64,000 bases of DNA from Sarcophilus harrisii (GCF_902635505.1 NC_045426.1:329582374-329646373), one strand, 5' to 3'. Positions 1 to 12,383 are shown, counted from the stretch's first letter. Translations and numbers: made by a program. The notes: a model not told the origin generated them from the letters alone.

Positions 1-520
1 ACATTCAGTCTTCATAATCCTTTTTCTAGGTTCAGATGGCTCTCTCCATCAAAAATCTATTGGATATGGCTTCAAATTACCTCTTTGTTTAAAAGAGCCA
101 AGTCTATCACAGTTGATCATCACGTAATCTTGTTGCTGCGTACAATGTTCTCCTGGTTCTACTCACTTCTCTTAGCATCAGTTCATGTTAGTCTCTCCAG
201 GCCTTTCTGAAATCATCCTGCTGGTCATTTCTTATAGAACAATAATATTCTATAACATTCATATACCATAACTTATTCAGCCATTCTCTAACTGATGGGC
301 ATCCACTCAGTTTCCAGTCCCTTGTCATCACAAAAAGGGTTGCCAAAAACATTTCTGCAAAAAGGATCTGTGGATCCTTTTCCTTTTTTCATGATCTCTT
401 TGGGATATAAGCCCAATAAAAAATACTCCTGAATCAAAGGGTATGCACAGCTTAATAGCCATTTAGAAATATCTCCAAACTGTTTTTAGATGGAATATTT
501 TAACAAAAGGATACCTGTAG
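1..520 (-). mobile_element. L1 3' end (ORF2 tail plus 3' UTR), cut by window edge
   Basis: Read on the minus strand, this gives the marsupial L1 ORF2 C-terminal region. Landmarks are a tract for 'cataccctttgat', 'gggcttatatcccaaagagat', 'gactggaaactgagtggatgcc' and 'gaatattattgttctataag', followed by 3' UTR sequence. The same landmarks occur in the L1 copies near 5.8, 16.4 and 46.5 kb. The element runs off the left edge and is diverged. Confidence 0.8.
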
Positions 521-711
521 ATATTTAAGTTACTTTCACTGGTGTCTCATATCATTATTCATTGGTCTAATGTTCCCTCCCTCATTGCCTTTCTCTCTTC
601 CTTTTATCCCCACCTACTAAAATAAAAAACTAATGGTATTTTACAGAGACTTGTTTCACAATCAAGTCTAGCTTATCCCAAGAATCTACTAGAGCTAGAA
701 ACTCTAATACT
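521..711. other. Unassigned AT-rich sequence
   Basis: Between the L1 tail and the next SINE I see no gene and no repeat that I can name. Confidence 0.5.
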
Positions 712-848
712 TTTTTTGGCAAGGCAATCAGAGTTAAGTGATTTGCCCTGTTACATAGCTAGTATCAGTTGTCTGAGACTACATTTGAACTCAGGCCCTC
801 CTCACTCCAGGGTCATGCTCTGTCTACTGAGCCATCTAGCTGTCCTGG
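712..848 (-). mobile_element. Marsupial tRNA-headed SINE, antisense
   Basis: The minus strand reads a SINE head ('ggacagctagatggctcag'), the 'gagttcaaat' core and 'acttaactctgattgcctt'. This matches the common marsupial MIR-like SINE pattern. It is diverged by substitutions and small gaps. Confidence 0.75.
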
Positions 849-1034
849 TGCTCTAATATTTTATATCTGTGACAGTATGATTTCCAATTTTTATTCATTG
901 CAAAAATGCAGTACCTCAGGTGTCTCAGGGGTTAAATAGGTGTAAGATTAGGCAGTTTAATAGACTTGGTAAACTAATCTAGGAAACTACCATTTATAAC
1001 ATTATTTCAGATATAAAAGATAATACAAAGTGCA

Positions 1035-1500
1035 ATTTATTGAATCAACATGCATTTAAGTGCCTATCTCTGTTATATACAGTATTAAATCCTGGAGATA
1101 TTTAAAAACAACAACAACCAGTTCTTGTCCTCAAGATACTCACATTCAATTAGAAAGAAAACAATAGAAACACAGATAAGTAAAAGGGAAACAAATAATA
1201 AGTAAATACAAAGCAATTTGGGGGTCAGTAAAAAATGGTGGGAACTAGCCACTGGAAATTCAAGATAGGCCTGGTTCTGGAGGAGGCACTGGAGCTGAGC
1301 TTTGAGATGGAATATTGTGTACTAGCAATTAGCAAGTGGGGTTCTTTGGCTGGAACACAGTGCAAAGGAGAGTAATGTGTAATAAGCCTAGAAGGGTAGG
1401 CTGAAGACAGATTGTGGATGACTCTAAATGCCAAACAGAAAAGTTTGTATTTTATGCTAGACACAACTAAGAGCACTTGTAGCTTTGTCACCATCATACC
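1035..1500 (-). mobile_element. L2 LINE 3' part, antisense
   Basis: The left end has the inverted L2 3' terminus (tttattgaatcaacatgcattt, then 'ctcaagatactcacattcaat'). The minus strand of 1225-1497 encodes an L2 reverse-transcriptase C-terminal stretch (KYKLFCLAFRVIHNL), which matches the L2 copy near 17.9 kb (QYKLFCLAFKASYNL). Old and broken. Confidence 0.75.
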
Positions 1501-1784
1501 TGTGCTTTAGGAATTTCAATCAGGTAGCTGTGTAAATGTATCAGAAAAGAATGAACCTCTACCTCTAGGCAGTCACCAACTGGATATCAATAGTCAATGT
1601 CAATATAAAATGAACCTGTCTGAAGCACATTACAGACTTAAATCATTATAAAAATGCCAACAATTATTATTATTTTCCAAATGAGAAATTATACAAATTT
1701 GAATTTCAGGTAATTGTGTTGGGAGTGAAGAAGGGAATGGGCATGAGAAATTTTGTAAAGGGAGAAGCAATAAAATAACAACTC

Positions 1785-2170
1785 GATTCAAAATATTTAT
1801 TAAGCATATACCAAGTTCTAAGCATTGTAGAAAGTTAAAGTTTTTACAAAGATACATATAGCATAAACCATGATTTTAAAGAGTTTTCCATCTAATGGAG
1901 AGGAAGGAAGGAGGAAAGATGACACCAAATACAAAAATAATTAGGATAAAATGGAGAGGTACATTAAGTATAAATGAAAGAGACCCAAGCAAAGTGCTAT
2001 GAAAAATTTGAGAAAGAAGTAATTATTTTTAAGGGGAGGGGGCATCTAGAGAGGATTCATAGAGTAATTGACATCTTGAAGGAAGAGGAAGATTTTACTG
2101 ACTTTGGCAGGGAGAGAATTGAAACATGTAAATTTTGGACAGTCTCTAGAGGGGGCTAAGTCAATCATGA
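1785..2170 (-). mobile_element. L2 LINE 3' fragment, antisense
   Basis: It starts with an inverted L2 terminus ('aaaatatttattaagcatat', then 'ccaagttctaagcattg') and continues into purine-rich sequence typical of antisense L2 ('agcaaagtgctatgaaaaa'). A 61-codon ORF in it is incidental. Confidence 0.6.
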
Positions 2171-3344
2171 CTCATCTATTCTCTGATTTCTTTTTAAGGA
2201 CAGGAGTTGTCAATAAGCTATACTCTAAATTCTACTGCACCTATACTGTGCTAGGCATCACATGAATACTCATTTTATATTAACTGATGATGAAGACAAT
2301 GGTGATAACAATATTTAATAGAGGAAGATATTTTTTAAATATAATAATGTGCTACTTATATCATGAAGGGTACATTTTTAAAAATAGACATATGTATGCA
2401 ATCATTTATTATTTCTTATATAATGACTGTAGTTGAGAGATCTAAAGTCTATTTTAAAATAGAAAAATTACCAAAGCAAAAATAAGCATCTTAAATAGAG
2501 AACAAAAATCCTGTAAGCATTGCAGTTCTTAGCATAGCACCTTGGAGCCAGGATGAGTCATCGTACTTGATGATCTTAAACAAGTTTACATATAATTAGA
2601 GAGACATGGAAGTTATGGGGTTGTTAGTTATTACTGTTGTTATTCTACTTAAAAAAAAAAAAAAAAAAAAAAAGTAGCACCAGACACAGCTAATAAACAT
2701 TTAAGGCTTTGTATGTGCATTATGTAAGAATTACAACAACCCTAAGCAGAAATAAAATTTCTGGTCAAAGTTTAAGATTATGATTCTCACTTCCTTTTCT
2801 GACTCATTTTTTGCAAATTGCCTGCCAAAAATAAAACACATTTACAACCAGGAATGGAATCAAGATAATTTTGACTTTGTATTTATGTACAATATAAAAA
2901 TACTAAAAATATACTTATATATGGTTATATTTCCCTTCTCATATATGTATGCATATATAGATAATTTATCTATATATGCATATATATTTGGAAAATCATA
3001 GAACAAGTATCATAAATATATTCATAATATTATATATCTTTACTTAATGTCATTAATAATATTCTTATTAATTGATTTTAGTTTCAATTACTTTGCTATC
3101 AAGAAAAACACTAAGAGAATTAATCTTCAATACTTGTGGAAAGAGAGCTAAGGATAACTTTGTATGACTGGAGTAACAGTGGTTCTCTCAAAGATATAGG
3201 GAAGTTTTAGAGAAGAACAGGTTTAGTGGAAAAGATAAGAATTTCCATGTTAGATATATTGAATCAGAGATGCCTAAGGTTATTGACAAGCAAGTGGGAA
3301 CATTTTGAGGCAGATATTCTTCTATATTCTTCTCTTTCTTGCCC
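2171..3344. other. Unassigned AT-rich stretch with a poly(A) run
   Basis: It holds a homopolymer A run at about 2650-2673, which could be the tail of a degraded SINE. Otherwise it is AT-rich sequence with ATAT-type low complexity around 2930-3060. I see no gene. Confidence 0.5.
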
Positions 3345-3555
3345 TGGGGGGAAAGTGAGGTATCAGTGGAGAGAATATTACACTAGAAATGAAGAAATCT
3401 AAGTTCCAGACTCCAGAGTTCCAGTTCTGCCATTAAATGAACTGACTCTCAACAAATAATTTGGATTTGTTAGTCATAGGTGTCCTAATTGGGAAAATAG
3501 GCAGACTGAAATAGATTATTTTTAATGTCTCTTCCAATTCTAAAGTTCTATTGTT
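3345..3555 (+). mobile_element. MIR/THER-type SINE
   Basis: The order is the typical MIR one: a 'gagttccagttctgccatta' core, then 'aattgggaaaataggcagac', then the marsupial THER-like tail 'aatgtctcttccaattctaa'. Ancient and diverged. Confidence 0.6.
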
Positions 3556-3764
3556 TTAAATATGGAATCTTCATCTTCTAACTCTTGATTCAGTACCAGT
3601 CTCCTCTACTGATCTTCTGCTTAACATTGAGACATCTCACCTAAATCTTCACTTTTGGTTACACAGATTTTTTTGACCTAAAGCTCCTCATTCCACATTG
3701 CCCAGAGGCATTTTATGTAAGCATCTATCCCAGTACTGACCAGTCACTTAGCTCAGTTTCTCAC

Positions 3765-3935
3765 CTTTGGTTCACAGATCTAAGATCTGGAAGGCACCTT
3801 TGAGGTTATCTAAGAAACCAAGGACAAAGAAGTTAAGAATTTTGCCTAATTTTACTAAAGTAGTCATCAACAGAGCTAGCAATCAAACTAATCTTAAATC
3901 CAATTACATTGTACTTTCTATTATTCCATGCTTTC
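3765..3935 (+). mobile_element. MIR-like SINE fragment
   Basis: It contains 'agatctggaaggcacctttg', 'aggacaaagaagttaagaat' and the second-half core of a marsupial MIR-like SINE that has 'gagctggaagg...gaggt' and 'gaggttaag' motifs. Weakly conserved. Confidence 0.5.
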
Positions 3936-4094
3936 TGTCTTCAAGAATGTGAGTCCTTCTCAGGCTGAATACCTGCCTATTTCTTCCTGCCAAAACTGAT
4001 TTCTCTGACCTCTTACTGATAAATATATTTCCTATGGTATCCTTACAGACAATTTGGAGACTGAATGAGAGTACAATTAGGTGACTTCAAAACT

Positions 4095-4324
4095 TCAAAG
4101 AGTAAGGGATCTATATTCACCAGGAAGAACTATTTGATAGAGTCTCATAGGGTTTAATTACTTTATCTTATTTTTTATCAACATTTTTTAATGACTTTGA
4201 AGAAGCCACAAATAGCATATTTATCAAAATTTTAGATGAAACAAAGTTGGGAGGGATCACTAACATATTGAATGACAGCATAAAGAATTCAACAACTAAA
4301 ATGATGGGTTAAATCCAAAAAGAC

Positions 4325-4365
<41 letters not shown>

Positions 4366-4560
4366 TAAATATATATATATGTATGTATTAGCTGAGGGAA
4401 TTGAAGATATTTAGCCTAGAGATAGAAAGATGAAAGGGGCATTTCAGCTGCCTTTAAATAGTTGAAGAGCTATTGTGCAAAAGAAATTTCTTTTGCTTTG
4501 TCTAAGAAGACAAAATGGATGGAAGATAAAGAAGAGGGGAAGATTTAGATTTGATAAAAA
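4095..4560 (+). mobile_element. CR1 (L3-type) LINE fragment
   Basis: Around 4215-4265 the frame reads close to the CR1 reverse-transcriptase motif (ADDTKLGG-like, from 'gatgaaacaaagttgggag'). After a microsatellite, 4390-4510 matches the CR1 3' region ('tttagcctagagatagaaag', 'tgcctttaaatagttgaaga'). The open frame is destroyed. Confidence 0.7.
4329..4383. repeat. (TA)n microsatellite inside CR1
   Basis: Nearly pure alternating TA with one short interruption, splitting the CR1 fragment. Confidence 0.95.
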
Positions 4561-5044
4561 AAGGAAAGGTTTTTATTCAATTAAATTAAATTTACCTTTA
4601 TTAGATAGATACTATATGTAATAAGGCATAACGTAGTGAATAAAGAGCTTATTTTATACATAATACCCACTGGACTTGATGAGGTCTAGATTTGGGATAC
4701 TTAAATGAAATTAGGGTTTAGTTGAGGTCTACTGGCAGAGAGAGGATCCAGTGGACAAAGGGTCTTCACATGGCTAGCATGTTTGGGATCTCTGCAAAGA
4801 GGGGGTTCCCAGCATGGTCCTTTTATAATAGGAGATTTAGCTAGAGGGGCTTTTTGGGTGTCGCCCCAAAGTTGGCTCAGATCCAGGTGGGGCTGGGACA
4901 GGTCTGGATTTTCAATTGGAACTCAAAGGGACCAGGATTGTAAGTCAAAATGTAATTACATTAACTGTGGGGGGGGGGGGGGGGAGGATTGGAAAATCAC
5001 AAAGAAAGGAATCTTTCCCACATCAGACTCTGAGTAAGTCTCTG
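4561..5044. other. Unassigned repeat-like block with a 16-G run
   Basis: Moderately GC-rich sequence (for example 'ggtctagatttgggatac', 'ggctcagatccaggtggg') ending in a run of 16 G at 4969-4984. The composition differs from both flanks, so it could be a fossil of an unnamed element. I cannot assign a family. The ORFs here are incidental. Confidence 0.35.
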
Positions 5045-5275
5045 CTGATCTTCCTGATTGTCAGTGGCCCTGTCCCTCCTGAAATTACTTTGCATTTACC
5101 TCTCTCTACATGTTCTATGCCCCCCACTCTCACCCCAGCAGAATGTAAACTCCTTGGGAACCTTGACTAGGATGCAAAGATGAAAAAATAAATGACACAG
5201 CCTTATCATTTATTTTTTCATCTTTGTACCCTAGTACCTTGCACAGCGCTTAATAAACATTCATTGCATTGATTC
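5045..5275 (+). mobile_element. L2 LINE 3' end
   Basis: It carries 'gcagaatgtaaactccttgg', then 'catctttgtaccctagtacc', then 'gcacagcgcttaataaacat', the standard order of the L2 3' terminus. A 32-bp inverted duplication interrupts it (separate entry). Confidence 0.8.
5175..5226. repeat. Perfect 20-bp inverted repeat with a 12-nt loop
   Basis: Arms at 5175-5194 and 5207-5226 are exact reverse complements separated by 12 nt. The right arm is the expected L2 sequence ('catttattttttcatctttg'). The left arm is an inverted copy of it placed upstream. Confidence 0.95.
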
Positions 5276-5745
5276 TCTTTCTTAAGAACTAGAGAATGTT
5301 TTTGTTGCTGTTCCTGTGGCTTTACCAAAACTACAGGAATGGTCTGGGCATCTCCCCAGATCTAAAAATTGCCTCATTTCACAGATTATTAAATCCAGCT
5401 AAGTTTTTCTTCCCAAACAGGACTAAGGAGCTTTTCCACTTGAACATAAGAAAAGATTACAGAGGAAAAAGAGAAACGAGGAGAAGCAATGTCATGGCAG
5501 AAACAGGAGCCCAGACTTCAGGGGACTAGGCTACGTGAACTTGACTTGTTAACAAAAAAAAAATTTTTTTTTTGGAAAATGTTTACTTAACTTTTTAAAA
5601 TTTAATATTGATATATCATACAAATCCATCTGGACTTAGTACAAGAAATAAATACTACATGTAGTTTATAGAAGGCTTCTAGTTTTTCTATTATATGTTT
5701 TTTCAGGTTTTTTAGAAAAAAAAGTTGAATTTTAAATAAACTTTT
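5276..5745. other. Unassigned sequence
   Basis: No gene or named repeat recognised. A 77-codon ORF at 5296-5529 has no recognisable domain and I treat it as chance. Confidence 0.4.
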
Positions 5746-5759
5746 AAAAAATTAATATG

Positions 5760-6763
5760 ACCAAGGACAGACAATTATCAGATGAAGTAATTGAAACTAT
5801 TTCTAGCCATATGAAAAGATACTCCAAGTCATTATTAATCAGAGAAATGCAAATTAAGACAACTCTGAGATACCACTACACACCTGTCAGATTGGCTAGA
5901 ATGACAGGAAAAGATAATGCGGAATATTGGAGGGGATGTGGGAAAACTGGGACAATGATACATTATTGGTGGAGTTGTGAACAGATCCAGCCATTCTGGA
6001 GAGCGATTTGGAACTATGCTCAAAAAGTTATCAAACTATGCATACCCTTTGATCCAGCAGTATTCCTACTGGGCTTATATCCCAAAGAGATTTTAAAGAA
6101 GGGAAAGGGACCTGTAGGTGCAAGAATGTTTGGGCCGTCCTCTTTGTAGTGACCAGAAACTGGAAACTGAGTGGATGCCTATCAATTGGAGAATGGTTGA
6201 ATAAATTGTGGTATATGAATATTATGGAATATTATTGTTCTGTAAGAAATGACCAGCAGGATGATTTCAGAAAGGCATGGAGAGACTTACATGAACTGAT
6301 GCTGAGTGAAATAAGCAGGACCAGGAGATCATTATATACTTCAACAACAATACTATATGATGATCAATTCTGATGAACGTGGCCCTCATCAACAATGAGA
6401 CGAACCAAAGCAGTTCCAATGGAGCAATAATGAACTGAACCAGCTACACCCAGGGAAAGAACTCTGGGAATTGAGTATGAACCACTACATAGAATTCCCA
6501 ATCCCTTTATTTTTGTCCATCTGCATTTTTTGATTGTACACTATTTCAAATTCTGATTCTTTTTGTACAGGAAAATAACTGTATGGACATGTATACATAT
6601 ATTGTATTTAACTTATACTTTAACATATTTAACAGATTTGGTCAATTTGCCATCTAGGGGAAGGGGTCGGGAGAAGGAGGAGAAAAGTTGGAACAAAAGG
6701 TCTTGTAATTATCAATGCTGAAAAATTACCCATGCATATATCTTGTAAATAAAAAGCTATAAT
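5760..6763 (+). mobile_element. 5'-truncated L1, young, flanked by a 14-bp target duplication
   Basis: The direct repeat 'aaaaaattaatatg' lies at 5746-5759 and 6764-6777. The body encodes the L1 ORF2 C-terminal region (REMQIKTTLRYHYTPVRLA, RGCGKTGTMIHYWWSCEQIQ, IPFDPAVFLLGLYPKEI), then after one frameshift near 6130 it continues as NWKLSGCLSIGEWLNKLWYM and MEYYCSVRNDQQDDFRKAW. The 3' UTR ends with 'ttgtaaataaaaagctataa' and the A-rich tail. Severe 5' truncation and a tail are the usual products of target-primed reverse transcription. The nearly intact frame suggests a fairly recent insertion. Confidence 0.92.
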
Positions 6764-6777
6764 AAAAAATTAATATG

Positions 6778-7309
6778 GCCATACCATACACAATTTATAC
6801 CCCCAAATCATATAATCACATATTTCATATATGTGTACATATATAAAATTAAGTTAGTTTTTTATGAAGAAATTAATGCTGATATAATACTACTATATAT
6901 ATATAAACATCAATGTTAATGTCCTGTAAATTTAAAGTAAGGCATGGAAAAGGCCTGGGGTTAGCTTGTGAACTTTCTTTAAAAGTATTTTCATAACTGT
7001 ATTTCAAGATAATTGGTTTCTCTTTTCATCCTTTTTGAATATTTCGTTTAAATAATTATGAGAATGTAAGCTTCACCAGACTGATAAAGGTGTTCATGAA
7101 GCATAAAAAAGTTAAGAATTCTCAGGGGTTTATAAAGATTTTTCTATCCCATAAGTATATAAATTTGGTCCTATACTTGCTGTTCATTTTAATTGAAGCT
7201 ACATATGCAAGTTTCCACATTCCAGTGAGAATGTCCTAAATCCCTAATATAACGTCTTAGTGGGTCATTTTATTTCAGTAGTCTTAACTTCCTCATCTTT
7301 AAAATAGCA
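6778..7309. other. Unassigned AT-rich sequence
   Basis: AT-rich, apparently single-copy within the window. No coding signal. Confidence 0.5.
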
Positions 7310-7500
7310 GGGTGATTTAGATTGTGGTTTTTAACATTTTTGTGTCATGAACCCCTTTGCAGTTTGATGAACTATATGAACTCTTTCTCAGAATGATTTT
7401 CTTCAAAAAAAAATACATAGGAATTGAAAAAACAATTATATTTAAATATTTTTTAAAAATTTAAAAACAAGTTCACAAATCCAAGTTAAAAGTCTCTCCT
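7310..7500 (+). mobile_element. Old DNA-transposon-like (hAT/MER-type) fragment
   Basis: It has the pattern 'tgtcatgaacccctttgcag', 'ctttctcagaatgattttct', 'aaatacataggaattg', ending in 'acaagttcacaaatccaagt'. I remember this as a widespread mammalian interspersed repeat of DNA-transposon type, but I cannot give the exact family. Confidence 0.45.
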
Positions 7501-8084
7501 AACATCTGATTCTGGGATTCCAACAGTAAGTTTAGGTGCTTCTGAATAAGAATTTCAAGATGTCAATATCCTACATAACCCTAACTTCAGAATATCCTGG
7601 AACTGTAACCACTGATTTTGATATTCTAATATTCTGGAATTCTAAGGGAACACTGAGGAATGCGACATTTAGGAGTTAGAAGAAGAAAGAAAAAGGGAAA
7701 TGAAAAGGAATAGCCAAAACAGTAGAAGAACCAGAAAGTATATGTGTCACAAAATCAAGGGCTATATTTTACTCATCTTGAAATACCTCAGTGTTTTTCC
7801 CAAAGTAAGCATTATATAAATATTGGTTTAAATTGAAATGAAGATGAAATTATATGGCCTCCTGAAGAATAGCCATGATTACCTTACCCTAGAACTGCCT
7901 ATGATTCATATGGAGGTCAAGATGGTCTTTTGACAGTAGCAGTAGCTGAGATTTCCAACATCATAATTCTCATTTTTTCCACCAAAGCCAATCTTCTGGG
8001 ATATCATTCATATGCTTGATTCTAATGCAGTAACAGCAGTACTTGTTTTCATAGCCCCAGAGTCAAGTAGTAGCACAGTTAAAA
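7501..8084. other. Unassigned sequence
   Basis: No gene or repeat recognised. Confidence 0.5.
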
Positions 8085-8250
8085 CAAGAAGTCACTTTAG
8101 AGCTCATTTGTCCAGTTTCTTCACTGAACAAGTAAAGAACAGAGGCCCAGAGAGGGTAAGTGATTTACCCACGGCCATACAAATGATTAGTAGCAGAAGG
8201 GACTTGAACTCAGGTCTCCCAATTCTAAAAACCATGTTCTGTTATGTCCC
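8085..8250 (+). mobile_element. MIR-like SINE
   Basis: 'ggcccagagagggtaagtga' is followed by 'acccacggccatacaaatga' and 'gacttgaactcaggtctccc', the conserved second half of marsupial MIR-like SINEs. The 94-codon ORF across it is incidental. Confidence 0.7.
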
Positions 8251-9424
8251 AAAAAATGTGATAGTGACTCTAGGATGTGATAGAACACCACTCTGATAGT
8301 GCTGAAATTTGTTGTTACTACCTCAAAGTTTGGTATAAATTAGCATTCAGGGAATGGCCCTACACTATAGAGAAAAACTATCTAATATCAATATAAAGAG
8401 CTATTATATATATAGAACGATATGCACATTATCATATATAGTGTATATATGTGTGTTTGTATGTTTGTATGTGCAATAAAATTTGTTGAAAATGTTTCCA
8501 CATCTGTAACACATTCAATCTCATATTAAGAATCATTCATTCTGCACATGGAATGATAAAGAAAATTGTTGGGAAAACACCGCCAATAATTATGAAATCT
8601 TGAGGAACATAATGAAAGACAGAGGGTCAAGGATTGTGCTTTCCTCATTGTTACCCAGGGAAGACAAAGCCTGTAGAAAGAAAATTTAATCTGAGATGTG
8701 AACAGTTGGCTATATCATTGTATTCATTAGCTTTTGTGTAAAAATAACTTTAACTACTAAGGAGATTAAACTTGCATCACTATATCTAGTTGGCAAGGCT
8801 GGTACTGAAGGAATTTTATTTGTGAGAGAAATTGAATTGCCATGGGAACAACCCCAAAAGCCCTAGACATGGCAGTAATGAAGTTAAAGAAACCCCTCTC
8901 CCCTGCTAGAGATTGAACATGATGTGCTTGTGCTTCCTGTCAATAGCAACGTTGTGGGAGAAATTGGGAATAATGCAGTAAGAGGTATACTCTTTAAAGG
9001 GATAGAATATAAACAAGTACTGATATTGGTCAGACTTAGTGGGGAAGCGCCACATACCCTTTTATTAATGGCAGTACTACTTTGTTAATAATAAAACCAT
9101 GGGCTGACAATCTAGGGCTTATGTTAGAATGGTATCACTGTACTATCAAGAGGAGGCTTTAGAAAAGAATATAAATAGAAATTATCTGAATATATTCTTA
9201 TTAGCTAATTGGTCCATTGAAAAAAATCCCCTCATCTTTGGAGTCAATAGTAAGATTTTTATTTCAGTTGCAAATCTATCTTGAACCATGCTAAATTTCC
9301 TGAATAGAGTATTTGTGAATATGGAGGAAGAGTGACATTATCCAAGAAGCAAAGATGGGTTACAGTGTAATGAATATGGTGTACTGATACAAGCACAAGA
9401 AGAGCCTCTTACTAGAAAATGAGC
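8251..9424. other. Unassigned AT-rich sequence
   Basis: It includes a short TATA/TGTG low-complexity run at 8405-8475. The rest shows no gene and no repeat that I can name. Confidence 0.45.
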
Positions 9425-9560
9425 AAACTGGAAGGGCAAGATGATATAATGCAAAGAGTCTGGATTTAGACAGCAAAAAACCTGATTTTGATTGCTGCCT
9501 CTCACACTTATTAGTTCTGTAATAAGAAAATCACTTAACAGCCATTTCTTCTTTTGTGGG
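9425..9560 (+). mobile_element. MIR fragment
   Basis: 'gatataatgcaaagagtctg', 'gattttgattgctgcctctc' and 'aaaatcacttaacagcc' follow the MIR order. Diverged. Confidence 0.5.
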
Positions 9561-10724
9561 GGAAAAAAAAGGCTGAAAATCTCAACCATTATACTTTTCA
9601 AAAATCAGTAACCATTAAAGAGAGGAGGGAAAATGTGCAGAAATTTGCATTAAGTATTCTGTGTTTGTATTTCTATTATAGATTATTATATGTGATAGAA
9701 GTATAGGCTAATCTCCCATCTGGAGGAGAATGTAAAGGGATATGAAGAACTCTTCTCCACTTTCTAGATTGTTATGATAAATGAAGTGTTCTTAAAGGAA
9801 AAGAAATTAGTATTCAGTGAGGAAAGGGGGATATGAGATGAAGGAGAGGCAACTCATGTACCTTTGCACAATGTTGGAAAGTGATAGAATATTATACCGA
9901 AAAGAAAAGAAAAAGACAATTCAAAAATGCAGTTTAAATATAGTAAAAACACTCCACTGGTAGTTCTCCAACTACCAGTTCCAATAGCAATTCTAATCTT
10001 CTAGCCTTTAAAATACATAAAGTTATCCTTTGGCATATTCTCCTTCTAAATACCTATCTTAAATATTTTTCCATTCTCTGGGGGAGAAACAAATGGGAAA
10101 AAGTATGACATGCCTTCTTGACTCTCATATTAACCCTTTTCTACTGCCCTCTAGTATAGAAACTCCTCAAGAAATTCCTGAATATTTTCACTTTCCCAGA
10201 GAAATATATAATTTTTTCAAGTAATTCCAATACATATCCTTAGTATATCATTTAATTTCATCCTGAACACTAGAGTATCCAATTAGAAAAGTCCTGGACA
10301 GACAATCTTCCTAATAGTTCTTTACAAATGCAAAGGACCAAAAATTATCCTAAATATTGCCTACATAATGTAGCACTTTCTGGGACTTCTTCCTCAATAC
10401 TTCCTTATCATTACACTAGCATACTGAAATGCATCCTCAGGTTTCTAGGGGTAACCTTGAAGGGTTGGATTTTTTTTTCCTAATATGATAGATTATTCAT
10501 AATCTCCCATTCATTATTTTACCTATTGATTACCAAAATTAATTATCTTTTAGAGAAAAAAAAAGTATTTACTAGTAAGTATAACAAGACAGGCTGTTAC
10601 AAAAGTATTCCTCAAGAGTCTATAGCATATTTTCCTATAAATGCCTATAGAATCTATAGGGAGAGTGAGCACAAACTTAAAGTAAGATGGCAAAATATAA
10701 AAGGAAAGAAGATATGTGGGTCTC
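9561..10724. other. Unassigned sequence
   Basis: No gene and no clear repeat. The overlapping ORFs at 10526-10894 (+) and 10550-10771 (-) are AT-rich chance frames. Confidence 0.45.
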
Positions 10725-11042
10725 AATTTATGGTTACTGAAAGTCCTTTTCTTCCTTTGTGGAATATTCATGTCATTGTGCTAAACAATGGAGATACAAA
10801 AAAAGGCAAAAGGCAGTCCCTGCATTCAAACAGCTCACAGTATAATAAAGGAGACAATATGAAAAGAATTATTCACAAACTAATTATAAATTGAAAACAA
10901 GCAACAGAGGAAAGGAACTAGAATGAAGGGAGATTTGGGATTCCTTTTAGAAAGCCAGGAAATCCCCAAGATGGAGATGAGAAAGAAAAGCATTCCAGCC
11001 ATGGAGGAAAGCCAGTGAAATATCTAATCTGGAGATGATTAC

Positions 11043-11400
11043 TGTTGTTTGTTCTTTGTTCTTGATATGAAGGAGGGGATCTCAGGATATGCAAGTAAAG
11101 TGGATTTAAGTGAGGGAGGGCTAGTGCAAAGTCAACAGCCTCACTCTCTCCTCCAGAGCCATTAAGTCCATAGCTAGATATAGATCAGGATTATTGGAGA
11201 TGGTCCTGGGTGCAGTGGGAAACCTTGGCTTTTTTAATCTAAAAGCTAAACTAAGCTAAGCTAAGTCTCAGTTTGACTGAGGCAACACCTTTTCAGTAAT
11301 TAAAAGTAGATAAGAAATGAGGCAGAGAATGATCTTTTTAACCTAATTTTTTAAAAAATCAAATCTAATAGGGGAAGAGCCTCAGGCTCTCTGAACAAAA
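11043..11400 (+). mobile_element. Marsupial interspersed repeat inserted in L2
   Basis: The sequence 'gttctttgttcttgatatga', 'gtaaagtggatttaagtgag', 'cagcctcactctctcctcca', 'ggtcctgggtgcagtgggaa', 'tctcagtttgactgaggcaa' matches a repeat I recall as common in marsupial genomes. The family name is uncertain. Its position inside antisense L2 shows it is the younger of the two. Confidence 0.55.
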
Positions 11401-11747
11401 CAGAAACAATTGCTATTTACATTCTAGAGATGAAGTGTCTTGTATAAGGAATAAATAACAAAAGGGTACCTAGTGCTGCTGGATCAAAAAGCACTTGGGA
11501 GGGATGAAGTATAAAGTGATGAACACTGGAAAGGTTGGGGGAGGAAAAAGATGGTTATGAAGAGCTTTGAATCCAAAATAGAGACTTTGAGAATTGATAC
11601 TGGAAGTGATAGGGAACCATGGAGTATTGAGAAAGAAGAAGAAGATGACATCGTCAGACCCAAGATGTAAAAAGGTTATTTTGACAACTAAGCAAAGACT
11701 GAACTGGAGTGGGAGAGAGACCAACCAGCAAATTAGTTATAATAGTC

Positions 11748-12383
11748 TGGGCATGACTTTTTTGTAGTAACAAGGAACTAGAAATTGAGTGGATGCCCCT
11801 CAATTGGGAACGGCTGAATAAGTATATGAATGTAAAGGAATATTATTGTTCTATAAGAAATAATGAGCAGGATGATTTCAGAAAAGCCTAGAAAGACTTT
11901 CATGAACTGATACTAAGTGAAAAGAGCAGAACTTAGAGAATATTGTACACAATAACAAGATTATGAAATGATCAACTAGAATGGACTTGACTCTTCAACA
12001 ATGAAATGATTTCAAGGCAATTCCAATAGATTTATGATGGAAAGAGTCATTTGCATTCAGAGAGAGAATTATAAAGACTGAATATGACTCAAAGCATAGT
12101 ATTTTCATCTTTTTTGCTGTTGCTATTAAGTTTTCTTAGTTCTTTTTTCTTTTTGTTTCACATTTTTCCCCCTTTTAGTCTGCTTTTTTTTTCTCAGTAC
12201 GATGAATGTGAAAATATGCTTAGAAGAATTGCACACATTTAACCTATATAATATTGCCTGCTGTCTTGGGGATGGGGGAGAGAGAAGCAAGAGAGGGAGA
12301 AAATTTTGGAACACAAGATTTTGCAAGGTTGAAAGCTATTTTAGCATGTATTTGGAAAAATAAAATACTTTAAAAAAAAAAAA
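11748..12383 (+). mobile_element. L1 3' end (older subfamily) nested in L2
   Basis: It carries an ORF2 tail ('ggaactagaaattgagtgga', 'gaatattattgttctataag') and a T-rich 3' UTR ending 'atttggaaaaataaaatact' plus poly(A). The 7-bp repeat 'aatagtc' flanks it at 11741-11747 and 12384-12390, and L2 sequence resumes on the far side. The 3' UTR differs from the copy at 5.8 kb, so it is another subfamily. Confidence 0.85.
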
